The position numbers were made by a program, and so were the translations under genes. The notes under the pieces were generated by a model. That model ran no database searches and was not told where the DNA came from. It was given only the letters and a program-made list of their open reading frames with translations. From Rhodoferax sp. (GTDB lineage: Bacteria; Pseudomonadota; Gammaproteobacteria; Burkholderiales; Burkholderiaceae_C), in the NCBI GenBank assembly GCA_029946045.1, contig JAQSDS010000439.1:1-12952 (forward strand): 12,952 nucleotides of DNA, given 5' to 3'. Positions 7,483-12,952 of the stretch are shown piece after piece (within the stretch, counting starts at the first letter, position 1; each line of letters begins with the position of its first letter).

Positions 7483-7517
7483 AAAAAAACGCCCGAGAGT
7501 GGATCACTGTCGGGCGT
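7483..7517 (-). terminator. Intrinsic terminator between dctP and dctQ
   Basis: On the - strand an 8-bp GC-rich stem (ACGCCCGA at 7517-7510 pairing with TCGGGCGT at 7496-7489) continues past one mismatch into 4 more pairs around a 3-base loop. Seven T residues follow directly (7489 to 7483). This is a textbook rho-independent terminator, starting 19 bases after the dctP stop and ending 26 bases before dctQ. Partial read-through would give more receptor than permease, a common need in TRAP and ABC systems. Read-through is inferred, because dctQ, dctM and the genes beyond have no obvious promoter of their own. Confidence 0.85.
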
Positions 7518-7536
7518 GCAAGCTCAAACGAGTTGA

Positions 7537-8508
7537 TTACTTGGTGTTGCGGATCTTGTCCATGTTGGCTTTACCGAACTGCTTTTCGAAATCAGCATAC
7601 ACCGGTGCCAGCGCCGCAACAAACTTGGACTTGTCCAGGTTTTCCGTCACGGTCATGCCCTTGCCACGCAGGTAAGTCACGCCCATGGCGTCGTCGGCAT
7701 CGACGCGGTCACGGTTAACCTTGACAGCGGTCTTGGCTGCTTCCAGAAACACTTTCTGGTCAGCCGGAGTGAGCTTGTCAAACGCAGCCTTGTTCATCAA
7801 AAAGATGGCTGGTGAATAGACGTGGCCGGTCAGTGACACGTGCTTTTGCACCTGGTCCAGCTTGGCTGCCATGATCACCGACAGCGGGTTTTCCTGACCG
7901 TCAACGGTCCCTTGTTGTAACGCAGTAAACACCTCAGCCATGGCCATCGGCGTGGTCACAATACCCAGCCCCTTGTAGGCGGCCACGTGCACCGGGTTTT
8001 CCATGGTGCGCAGTTTCAGGCCTTTCAGGTCTTCAGGTGTATTGATAGCGCGCTTGTTGTTGGTCACGTTGCGCATGCCGTTCTCACCCCAGGCCAGGGC
8101 CTTGAAGCCTTTGGAGTCGAACTTGGCGAGCATCTCCTGACCGATGGGGCCATCCAGCACCAGGCGGGCGTGCGCCTTGTCACGGAACAGGAAGGGGATG
8201 TCCAGAATCTTGGTTTCAGGCACGAAATTGGGCACCGGACCGGAGGAGGTGAAGGTCAGCTCCTGGGTGCCCAACTGGACCGACTCGATGGATTCGCGTT
8301 CGCTACCCAAGGAGGCGTTGTAAAACGGCTGAATCTTGTAGCGGCCGGCGGTGTTTTTTTCGACTTCCTTGGCAAAAGTGTCAATCGCCACACCCTGATG
8401 CGAATTCTGGGCGATGGAGATATTGATCTTCATGGCGGTCTGCGCGGCAGCCGTGGCCACCAGGCCAACAGCGAGGGAAAGACCGATAAACAGTTTGCTC
8501 AATTTCAT
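7537..8508 (-). CDS. dctP: TRAP transporter solute-binding protein
   Basis: A 323-residue periplasmic receptor of the DctP family. The start ATG at 8508 has AGGAG 7 bases ahead and gives a classic signal peptide: basic MKLSK, then a hydrophobic core, then ATAAAQ with cleavage near residue 22-23. A longer reading frame from 8631 would overlap the end of denD and bury the signal, so it is rejected. The carboxylate-clamping arginine expected in this family is R167 in LKLRTMENP. The TPMAMAEVFTALQQGTVDGQENP stretch is also typical. The ligand is not readable from sequence. The operon suggests a polyhydroxy acid of four or five carbons, and related TRAP receptors are known to bind erythronate- or threonate-like acids. 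A terminator follows and a candidate operator precedes it. Confidence 0.95.
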   Translation of the reverse strand: MKLSKLFIGLSLAVGLVATAAAQTAMKINISIAQNSHQGVAIDTFAKEVEKNTAGRYKIQPFYNASLGSERESIESVQLGTQELTFTSSGPVPNFVPETKILDIPFLFRDKAHARLVLDGPIGQEMLAKFDSKGFKALAWGENGMRNVTNNKRAINTPEDLKGLKLRTMENPVHVAAYKGLGIVTTPMAMAEVFTALQQGTVDGQENPLSVIMAAKLDQVQKHVSLTGHVYSPAIFLMNKAAFDKLTPADQKVFLEAAKTAVKVNRDRVDADDAMGVTYLRGKGMTVTENLDKSKFVAALAPVYADFEKQFGKANMDKIRNTK

Positions 8509-8515
8509 GCAATGT

Positions 8516-8520
8516 CTCCT
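8516..8520 (-). promoter_or_regulatory. Ribosome binding site setting the dctP start
   Basis: AGGAG on the - strand ends 7 bases before the ATG at 8508, immediately ahead of the signal peptide. It settles the start against the longer reading frame that begins at 8631. Confidence 0.8.
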
Positions 8521-8546
8521 AAATATAAAAATAAACGACCGAAAAG

Positions 8547-8557
8547 TTGTATGACAA
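8547..8557. promoter_or_regulatory. Candidate GntR (FadR-type) operator before dctP
   Basis: TTGT-ATG-ACAA is a perfect 4-bp inverted repeat with a 3-base centre. It fits the TNGT-N3-ACNA pattern described for operators of FadR-subfamily GntR proteins, the class encoded 3 kb downstream in this operon. On the - strand it contains TTGTCA (8557 to 8552), followed by an AT-rich stretch with TTATTT after 17 bases, so it may overlap the -35 of an internal promoter for dctP. It lies in the 55-bp gap after denD, the widest gap before the dctP-dctQ spacer. Function is inferred. Confidence 0.45.
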
Positions 8558-8563
8558 GTTTGA

Positions 8564-9613
8564 TTATGATGCGCTTGCCGGCTTGATGACATCAGTGTTT
8601 TCCCTGATGTACTCCCTGACGATTTCTTCAAAACTGGTGTCGGGCAACAAGCCCAGACCGGCTGCGCGCCGGGCGTTGATACGCGCCGGCCAAGTCTTGA
8701 CGATGTTGTGAATGGCGGCGTCAGGCGCCCAATCGATCAGCGCCGCCACCGCCGGCCCGGCGACCTGCTGCAACGCCGCCGCCATCTCGGCCGGCGTGGT
8801 GGTTAAAGCGGGCAAAGTCATTGCGGTGCGCGGGCCCCAGGTCTGCGCGCTGGCCTGGGCCGCGCCGATCAGGCCGGCGATGGTGCGGGCCGGCGACGAC
8901 AAGGCGACCGGGGTGTCGGCTGGCACCGGGCAAATGGCGCGCACACCCGCCAGCGGTTCGCGCAACATGCCGCTTAAAAAACTCGACGCCGCGCCGTTGG
9001 GCTTGCCCGGGCGCACGCTCACGGTCATCAGACGCACGCTGCGACCCTGGATGAAGCCCTTGCGGCTGAAGTCCGCCACCCATTGTTCGCCGATGAACTT
9101 CTGGATGCCGTAGCTGCTTTGTGGCGTTGGCAGGGTGGTGTCTTCGATCACAGGGGGCAGCGGTACCCCGGGCGCATCGCCAAACACCGCCAGCGAGCTG
9201 GCAAACACCACAACCGGTTGGGTCTTCAGGGCGCGACAGGCCTCCAGCAGAGACAGCGTGGCGGCAAAATTACTGCGCATACCGAGGTCAAAATCGGCCT
9301 CGCATTCGCCGCTGACGGCGGCCGCCAGATGGAACACGACGTCAGTGTGAGCGTCCAGCCCGGCGCGGCCGCTGGACAGCAACTCATTGAGGTCGCCGGT
9401 CAAGGCAATCACGCGCGGGTCGGCCAGCAGGTCGGCGGGCGGTGCCGCCCGGTCCACCAGCGTGATGGGGCCCACCACAACTGGCGCGGCGCCAGCGAGC
9501 GACAGCGTGCCCTGGGCGAGCAAGGTGCGCGCCAGACGCACCCCCAAAAATCCGGCGCCGCCGGTGATGACAACGTGACAGCTTCCTGCGCCTGTGGCGA
9601 TGGGTTTCAGCAT
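8564..9613 (-). CDS. denD: D-erythronate dehydrogenase-like extended SDR
   Basis: A 349-residue NAD(P)-dependent extended short-chain dehydrogenase. GGAGFLG at residues 18-24 is the cofactor motif. Y168 and K172 in SSYGIQK are the catalytic pair, with S139/S140 in the preceding VFASSLAVFGD. The stretches VVFHLAAAVSGECEADFDLG and VSVRPGKPNGAASSFLSGML are characteristic of the DenD group, which oxidises D-erythronate at C2. A stretch around residues 33-50 looks longer than I would expect between the first strand and TLVDR. The ATG at 9613 has AGGAGG (9626 to 9621) 7 bases ahead, the strongest ribosome binding site in the operon. It lies 27 bp after the DapA-family gene and 55 bp before dctP. 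DenD together with LtnD and OtnK suggests tetronate use, but a pentonate or aldose substrate cannot be excluded given the two upstream dehydratases. Confidence 0.88.
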   Translation of the reverse strand: MLKPIATGAGSCHVVITGGAGFLGVRLARTLLAQGTLSLAGAAPVVVGPITLVDRAAPPADLLADPRVIALTGDLNELLSSGRAGLDAHTDVVFHLAAAVSGECEADFDLGMRSNFAATLSLLEACRALKTQPVVVFASSLAVFGDAPGVPLPPVIEDTTLPTPQSSYGIQKFIGEQWVADFSRKGFIQGRSVRLMTVSVRPGKPNGAASSFLSGMLREPLAGVRAICPVPADTPVALSSPARTIAGLIGAAQASAQTWGPRTAMTLPALTTTPAEMAAALQQVAGPAVAALIDWAPDAAIHNIVKTWPARINARRAAGLGLLPDTSFEEIVREYIRENTDVIKPASAS

Positions 9614-9640
9614 GGTGGTTCCTCCTAAAAATTGATGACT

Positions 9641-10570
9641 TTACTTGCCCCAGCGCAGCACCATCGGGTTCAGGCGCTGGGCAACTTCGATGAGACCGGC
9701 GCGAACCGCCGGGTGCATGGCGGGCCAGGGATGGCGCGGCGCTTCGCAGGCAATCACACCGCCCGCTTTCATCAAGGCCTTGGCGCTCAAAATGCCGCCC
9801 TGGCGATTCTCATAGTTGATCAGCGGCAGCCATTGCTGGTACAGATCAAGAGCGTCCGCGCGCCGGCCAGCCGCGTAGGCGTCCATGATCAAACGAATGC
9901 CATCGGGATAACCGCCGCCAGTCATGGCACCGGTGGCACCAGCGTCCAGATCAGCCAACAGGGTGATAGCTTCCTCGCCGTCCCATGGACCCTCAACCGC
10001 GTCGCCGCCAAGCCGGATCAGTTCACGCAATTTAGAGGCCGCGCCCGGGGTTTCGATCTTGAAGTAGGCCAACTGCGCAATCTCTTTGGCCATGCGGGCG
10101 AGGAAAGCGGCCGACATGGGCGTACCGGCAGCGGGCGCGTCCTGGACCATGATGGGAATGTCGATGGCCTCCGACACGCCGGCGTAGAACTCGAAAATTT
10201 TGTCTTCAGCCACCCGGAAAGTGGCACCGTGGTAAGGCGGCATCAGCATCACCATGGCGGCGCCCTGCTCTTGCGCGCGCCGGCTGCGCTGCGCACACAC
10301 CCGCGTGCTGAAGTGGGTCGTGGTGACAATCACCGGCACGCGGCCAGCCACGTGTTCAAGCATGGTGCGGGTCAGCACTTCGCGCTCGTCGTCCGAGAGC
10401 AAAAACTGCTCGGAAAAATTGGCCAGGATGCACAAGCCGTTGGAACCGGCGTCGATCATGAAATCAACGCAGCGCTTCTGGCTAGCGATATCGAGTTCAC
10501 CGTTCTCGAAAAAGGTGGTCGGGACCACCGGGAAAACGCCCTTGTAACGGACCGATGTCTTTGTTGTCAT
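9641..10570 (-). CDS. L-2-keto-3-deoxyarabonate dehydratase-like protein (DapA family)
   Basis: A 309-residue class I aldolase-fold protein of the dihydrodipicolinate synthase superfamily. The Schiff-base lysine is K171 in AYFKIETPG. The Tyr of true dihydrodipicolinate synthase (in a YNVP-type motif) is absent: the matching stretch is MVQDAPAAGT at 141-150. FPVVPTTF, LCILANFSEQFLL and DAVEGPWDGEEAITLL resemble the Azospirillum enzyme that converts L-2-keto-3-deoxyarabonate to alpha-ketoglutarate semialdehyde (called AraD there). A GTG at 10579 is possible, but the ATG at 10570 has AAGGG 8 bases ahead. It lies 25 bp after the IlvD-type dehydratase whose product it would use, and 27 bp before denD. 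Aldolase cleavage to pyruvate and glycolaldehyde is the main alternative reaction; the dehydratase is favoured by the sequence resemblance. Confidence 0.85.
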   Translation of the reverse strand: MTTKTSVRYKGVFPVVPTTFFENGELDIASQKRCVDFMIDAGSNGLCILANFSEQFLLSDDEREVLTRTMLEHVAGRVPVIVTTTHFSTRVCAQRSRRAQEQGAAMVMLMPPYHGATFRVAEDKIFEFYAGVSEAIDIPIMVQDAPAAGTPMSAAFLARMAKEIAQLAYFKIETPGAASKLRELIRLGGDAVEGPWDGEEAITLLADLDAGATGAMTGGGYPDGIRLIMDAYAAGRRADALDLYQQWLPLINYENRQGGILSAKALMKAGGVIACEAPRHPWPAMHPAVRAGLIEVAQRLNPMVLRWGK

Positions 10571-10578
10571 GCGGTTCA

Positions 10579-10583
10579 CCCTT
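10579..10583 (-). promoter_or_regulatory. Ribosome binding site for the keto-deoxyarabonate dehydratase gene
   Basis: AAGGG on the - strand lies 8 bases before the ATG at 10570. It overlaps the upstream GTG at 10579, so it cannot serve that codon, which favours the ATG start. Confidence 0.5.
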
Positions 10584-10595
10584 CAAATGCTCGTG

Positions 10596-12344
10596 TCAAT
10601 GCGAATGCCTGGGCACTTCGGCGCCCCGGCAACCCACCAGAAAATCAAAATCACAGCCTTCGTCGGCCTGTAACACACGGTCAATGTAGAGCTGCTGGTA
10701 ACCGCTCTTGGGCACCGCCGGGCTTGCTGCCTGCAGCGCTTGGCGCGCCACAAAGCGCTGGGCGATCTCGGCATCAGGCACTTCAAGTTCCAGCTTGCCA
10801 GCATAGCTGTCCAGGGCAATCCAGTCGCCGTCCTGCACGATCGCCAGCGGCCCACCGGCGGCGGCTTCGGGTGCCACATGCAGCACCACGGTACCGTAAG
10901 CGGTGCCACTCATGCGGGCGTCCGAAATGCGCACCATGTCGGTGATGCCCTGCGCCAACAGCTTGGGCGGCAAGCCCATGTTGCCGACCTCGGCCATGCC
11001 GGGGTAGCCCTTGGGGCCACAGTTTTTCATGACCAGCACCGAATTGGCGTCAACCACCAGGTCGGGGTCGCCAATGCGTGCCTTGTAGTGGTCGAAGTCC
11101 TCAAACACCACGGCCTGACCGCGGTGTTTCATCAGTGCGGGCGTGGCCGCCGAGGGTTTGAGCACGGCCCCGCGCGGCGCCAGGTTGCCGCGCAAAATGC
11201 ACAGGCTGCCGTCCTTGACCAGCGGCTTGTCCAGCGGGCGAATGACCTCGGCGTTGTGGATGGGTGCATCTTGCACGTTGTCCCAGATCGACTTGCCATT
11301 CACCGTCAGGGCATTCTTGTGCGGCAGCAAACCGCCCTCGCCCATGCGGCGCAGCACCCCAGGCAGACCGCCCGCATAGTAAAAATCTTCCATCAAAAAG
11401 CGCCCCGAAGGTTGCAAGTCCACCAGCGTCGGTGTGCCCCGGCCAATCGTCGTCCAGTCGTCGAGTTCCAGCGGAACGCCGATGCGCCCGGCAATGGCCT
11501 TGAGGTGAATGGCTGCATTGGTGGAACCACCCACGGCAGCATTGACACGGATGGCGTTCTCAAACGCTTCGCGGGTCAGAATTTTGGATAGTTTCAGGTC
11601 TTCCCAGACCATGTCCACAATGCGCATGCCCGACATGTGCGCCAGCACATAACGGCGCGAGTCGACCGCTGGAATAGCGGCGTTATGCGGCAGCGAAGTG
11701 CCCAGCGCCTCGGCCATGCAGGCCATGGTGGATGCCGTGCCCATGGTGTTGCAGGTGCCCGCCGAGCGCGACATGCCGGCTTCGGCCGACATGAACTCGT
11801 TGAGTGAAATTTTGCCGGCCTTGACGGCTTCGTGTAATTGCCAGACCACCGTGCCCGAACCGATGTCGCGGCCCTCGTGCTTGCCGTTCAACATCGGACC
11901 GCCGGTGACCACAATGGTCGGAATGTCGCAACTGGCCGCACCCATCAACAGCGCCGGGGTGGTCTTGTCGCAACCCACCAGCAGCACCACGGCGTCCATC
12001 GGGTTGCCGCGAATCGATTCTTCCACGTCCATGCTGGCCAGGTTGCGCGTCAGCATGGCGGTGGGGCGCAGGTTGGACTCGCCGTTGGAGAACACCGGAA
12101 ACTCAACCGGGAAGCCGCCAGCCTCGGAAATGCCACGCTTGACATGCTCGGCGATCTTGCGGAAGTGGGCGTTGCAGGGCGTCAATTCGGACCAGGTGTT
12201 GCAAATGCCAATGATCGGCTTGCCCTGGAATTCATGGTCAGGGATGCCTTGGTTCTTCATCCAGCTGCGGTACATGAAGCCGTTTTTATCGGCCGTGCCA
12301 AACCAGGCAGCGGAACGCAGGGGCTTCTTGGGCGTAGGGGACAT
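10596..12344 (-). CDS. L-arabinonate dehydratase-like (IlvD/Edd family)
   Basis: A 582-residue iron-sulfur sugar-acid dehydratase, the usual length for the pentonate branch. C57 (TPCN), C125 (VGCDKT) and C198 (GTCNTMGTAS) are the three cysteines expected to hold the [2Fe-2S] cluster. K127 is the carbamylated metal-binding lysine of characterised relatives, and SDARMSGTAYGT near the C-terminus carries the catalytic serine. The sequence closely resembles L-arabinonate dehydratase (AraC in Azospirillum, not the E. coli regulator), which yields L-2-keto-3-deoxyarabonate; related enzymes also take D-fuconate, D-xylonate or other sugar acids. A longer frame from an ATG at 12407 adds 21 residues without family resemblance, and that ATG lies inside a palindromic operator-like site. 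The ATG at 12344 is therefore preferred, although its ribosome binding site is weak. It is the first gene of the operon, divergent from a LysR gene. Confidence 0.9.
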   Translation of the reverse strand: MSPTPKKPLRSAAWFGTADKNGFMYRSWMKNQGIPDHEFQGKPIIGICNTWSELTPCNAHFRKIAEHVKRGISEAGGFPVEFPVFSNGESNLRPTAMLTRNLASMDVEESIRGNPMDAVVLLVGCDKTTPALLMGAASCDIPTIVVTGGPMLNGKHEGRDIGSGTVVWQLHEAVKAGKISLNEFMSAEAGMSRSAGTCNTMGTASTMACMAEALGTSLPHNAAIPAVDSRRYVLAHMSGMRIVDMVWEDLKLSKILTREAFENAIRVNAAVGGSTNAAIHLKAIAGRIGVPLELDDWTTIGRGTPTLVDLQPSGRFLMEDFYYAGGLPGVLRRMGEGGLLPHKNALTVNGKSIWDNVQDAPIHNAEVIRPLDKPLVKDGSLCILRGNLAPRGAVLKPSAATPALMKHRGQAVVFEDFDHYKARIGDPDLVVDANSVLVMKNCGPKGYPGMAEVGNMGLPPKLLAQGITDMVRISDARMSGTAYGTVVLHVAPEAAAGGPLAIVQDGDWIALDSYAGKLELEVPDAEIAQRFVARQALQAASPAVPKSGYQQLYIDRVLQADEGCDFDFLVGCRGAEVPRHSH

Positions 12345-12397
12345 GGGCGTCTTTCTAGTCAGGGTGAAATCATGAGTGGCGGGATCGTAGGCGCTTG

Positions 12398-12407
12398 ATG
12401 TATACAT
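12398..12407. promoter_or_regulatory. Candidate GntR operator at the head of the operon
   Basis: ATGTATACAT is a perfect 10-bp palindrome with the GTATAC core common in operators of FadR-type GntR regulators. It lies 53 bases before the preferred start of the first operon gene (12344) and downstream of the AT-rich promoter zone, a position suited to repression by a roadblock. A partner-like site precedes dctP. The cognate protein would be the GntR regulator at 4890-5666. Short palindromes can be chance, but the position is telling. Confidence 0.5.
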
Positions 12408-12430
12408 AACAAGTGAATATTTATGATCTT

Positions 12431-12452
12431 TTGATATACTTTTTTATATCAA
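12431..12452. promoter_or_regulatory. AT-rich dyad in the divergent LysR/dehydratase promoter region
   Basis: TTGATATA, a 6-base spacer, then TATATCAA form a perfect 8-bp inverted repeat 25 bases upstream of the LysR ATG at 12477. LysR proteins usually bind an interrupted dyad between themselves and the divergent operon they activate, so this is the best candidate for that site. Both arms contain TTGATA, a -35-like hexamer, one on each strand, so the dyad could also overlap the two divergent promoters. The -10 elements are not clear. Confidence 0.5.
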
Positions 12453-12476
12453 TCTTCAAAAGCTGGTGGACCCCCC

Positions 12477-12952
12477 ATGGATGACAGCAACACCGCGCGG
12501 CGGCCCCGCCACCAACTCAAGACCCGCCAGATGGCCTTGCTGATGGCCATCGACGAAACGCGCAACCTGCATCAGGCCGCACTGGCCACGCACATGAGCC
12601 AGCCTGCCGCGTCCAAGATGCTCAAGGACATGGAAGAGCTGTTTGGTGTGGCCTTGTTTGAGCGCCTGCCCAGGGGCATGCGGCCCACGGTTTATGGCGA
12701 GACACTGGTTCGCCACGTCAGGATGGCGCTGGACAACCTGGCGCAAGGCCAAAGCGCCATGGCCGCGCTGCAAGCCGGCTTGTCCGGGCAGGTCAACATG
12801 GGTGTCATCCTGACACCGTCAATGACGCTGGTGCCCCAAGCCATTGCCGCCACCAAGGCCGAGGCACCGCATTTGAGTATTGGCATCGAAGTGGGCACCA
12901 GCGATGTGCTGGTGGACGGACTCAAACGCGGTCGGCTTGATTTTTTGATTGC
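12477..12952 (+). CDS. LysR-family regulator of the operon (partial, cut by window end)
   Basis: The first 158 codons of a LysR-type regulator, open to the window end. Residues about 14-75 form the winged helix-turn-helix (MALLMAIDETRNLHQAA, MSQPAASKMLKDMEELFGVALFERLPRGM). The effector domain begins near residue 100 (LSGQVNMGVILTPSM). RPHQLK-type basic residues before the helix-turn-helix and the PRGMRPTVYGE signature recall the GbpR/sugar-metabolism subgroup of LysR proteins. The ATG at 12477 comes after CCCCCC, with a GGTGGA stretch about 9 bases upstream as a weak ribosome binding site. It is divergent from the dehydratase operon across 132 bp. This is the standard arrangement for a LysR activator and its target, so it probably responds to the imported acid or its dehydration product. 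Confidence 0.9.
   Translation, partial: MDDSNTARRPRHQLKTRQMALLMAIDETRNLHQAALATHMSQPAASKMLKDMEELFGVALFERLPRGMRPTVYGETLVRHVRMALDNLAQGQSAMAALQAGLSGQVNMGVILTPSMTLVPQAIAATKAEAPHLSIGIEVGTSDVLVDGLKRGRLDFLI

Noticed and set aside
8509..8631. N-terminal extension of dctP
   Set aside because: It would overlap the end of denD, has no ribosome binding site and would bury a perfect signal peptide. AGGAG before 8508 settles the start.
9632..10945. Longest + strand frame (437 codons) opposite the DapA-family gene and the end of the dehydratase gene
   Set aside because: It spans two well-supported genes and their intergenic gap, has no protein family features and is explained by low stop density in GC-rich sequence.
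10740..11591. + strand frame (283 codons) opposite the IlvD/Edd dehydratase
   Set aside because: It is antisense to a fully conserved iron-sulfur dehydratase and shows no motif of its own.

Overview
The window looks like chromosome of a betaproteobacterium of the Comamonadaceae (Rhodoferax/Polaromonas type). The reasons are the high-GC coding style, a tripartite TRAP transporter inside a sugar-acid operon, and LysR, FCD-type GntR and sugar-acid enzymes of the kinds common in that group. The genus is an inference, because no rRNA or other marker gene is present. There is no gene-free stretch longer than about 300 bases, and I see no tRNA, rRNA, CRISPR array, insertion sequence or prophage gene.

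Left part (1-2682): a complete LysR regulator (+) ends exactly where a convergent 74-residue membrane protein (-) ends. That small gene is divergent from an ArsB/YbiR-like ion permease (+). A palindromic element of about 93 bp fills the gap between the permease and the convergent end of the operon to its right.

Main part (2683-12344, all - strand): nine genes lie tightly packed and probably form one operon, read from right to left. The order is an L-arabinonate-type IlvD/Edd dehydratase, an L-2-keto-3-deoxyarabonate dehydratase-like DapA-family protein, denD (D-erythronate dehydrogenase-like), dctP-dctQ-dctM (TRAP uptake system), an FCD-type GntR regulator, ltnD (L-threonate dehydrogenase-like) and otnK (3-oxo-tetronate kinase-like). 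A divergent LysR regulator (from 12477, cut by the window end) sits upstream of the operon. The spacing is 21-27 bp or a 4-bp ATGA overlap, except around dctP. In front of dctP is a 55-bp gap with an operator-like palindrome. Behind it is an 80-bp gap with a good intrinsic terminator, which probably sets a high receptor-to-permease ratio.

How it may work: the TRAP system imports a sugar acid. The two dehydratases would turn a pentonate such as L-arabinonate into alpha-ketoglutarate semialdehyde. DenD, LtnD and OtnK are the oxidation and phosphorylation steps of four-carbon (erythronate/threonate) catabolism. The aldolase/decarboxylase (otnC), the isomerase (otnI) and a semialdehyde dehydrogenase are not in the window, so neither route is complete here. 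The GntR protein probably reads an intermediate and acts on GTATAC-type palindromes in front of the first gene and of dctP. The LysR protein probably acts on an AT-rich dyad in the shared divergent promoter region. The mixture of C5 and C4 acid-sugar modules under two regulators is the most interesting feature of the window.
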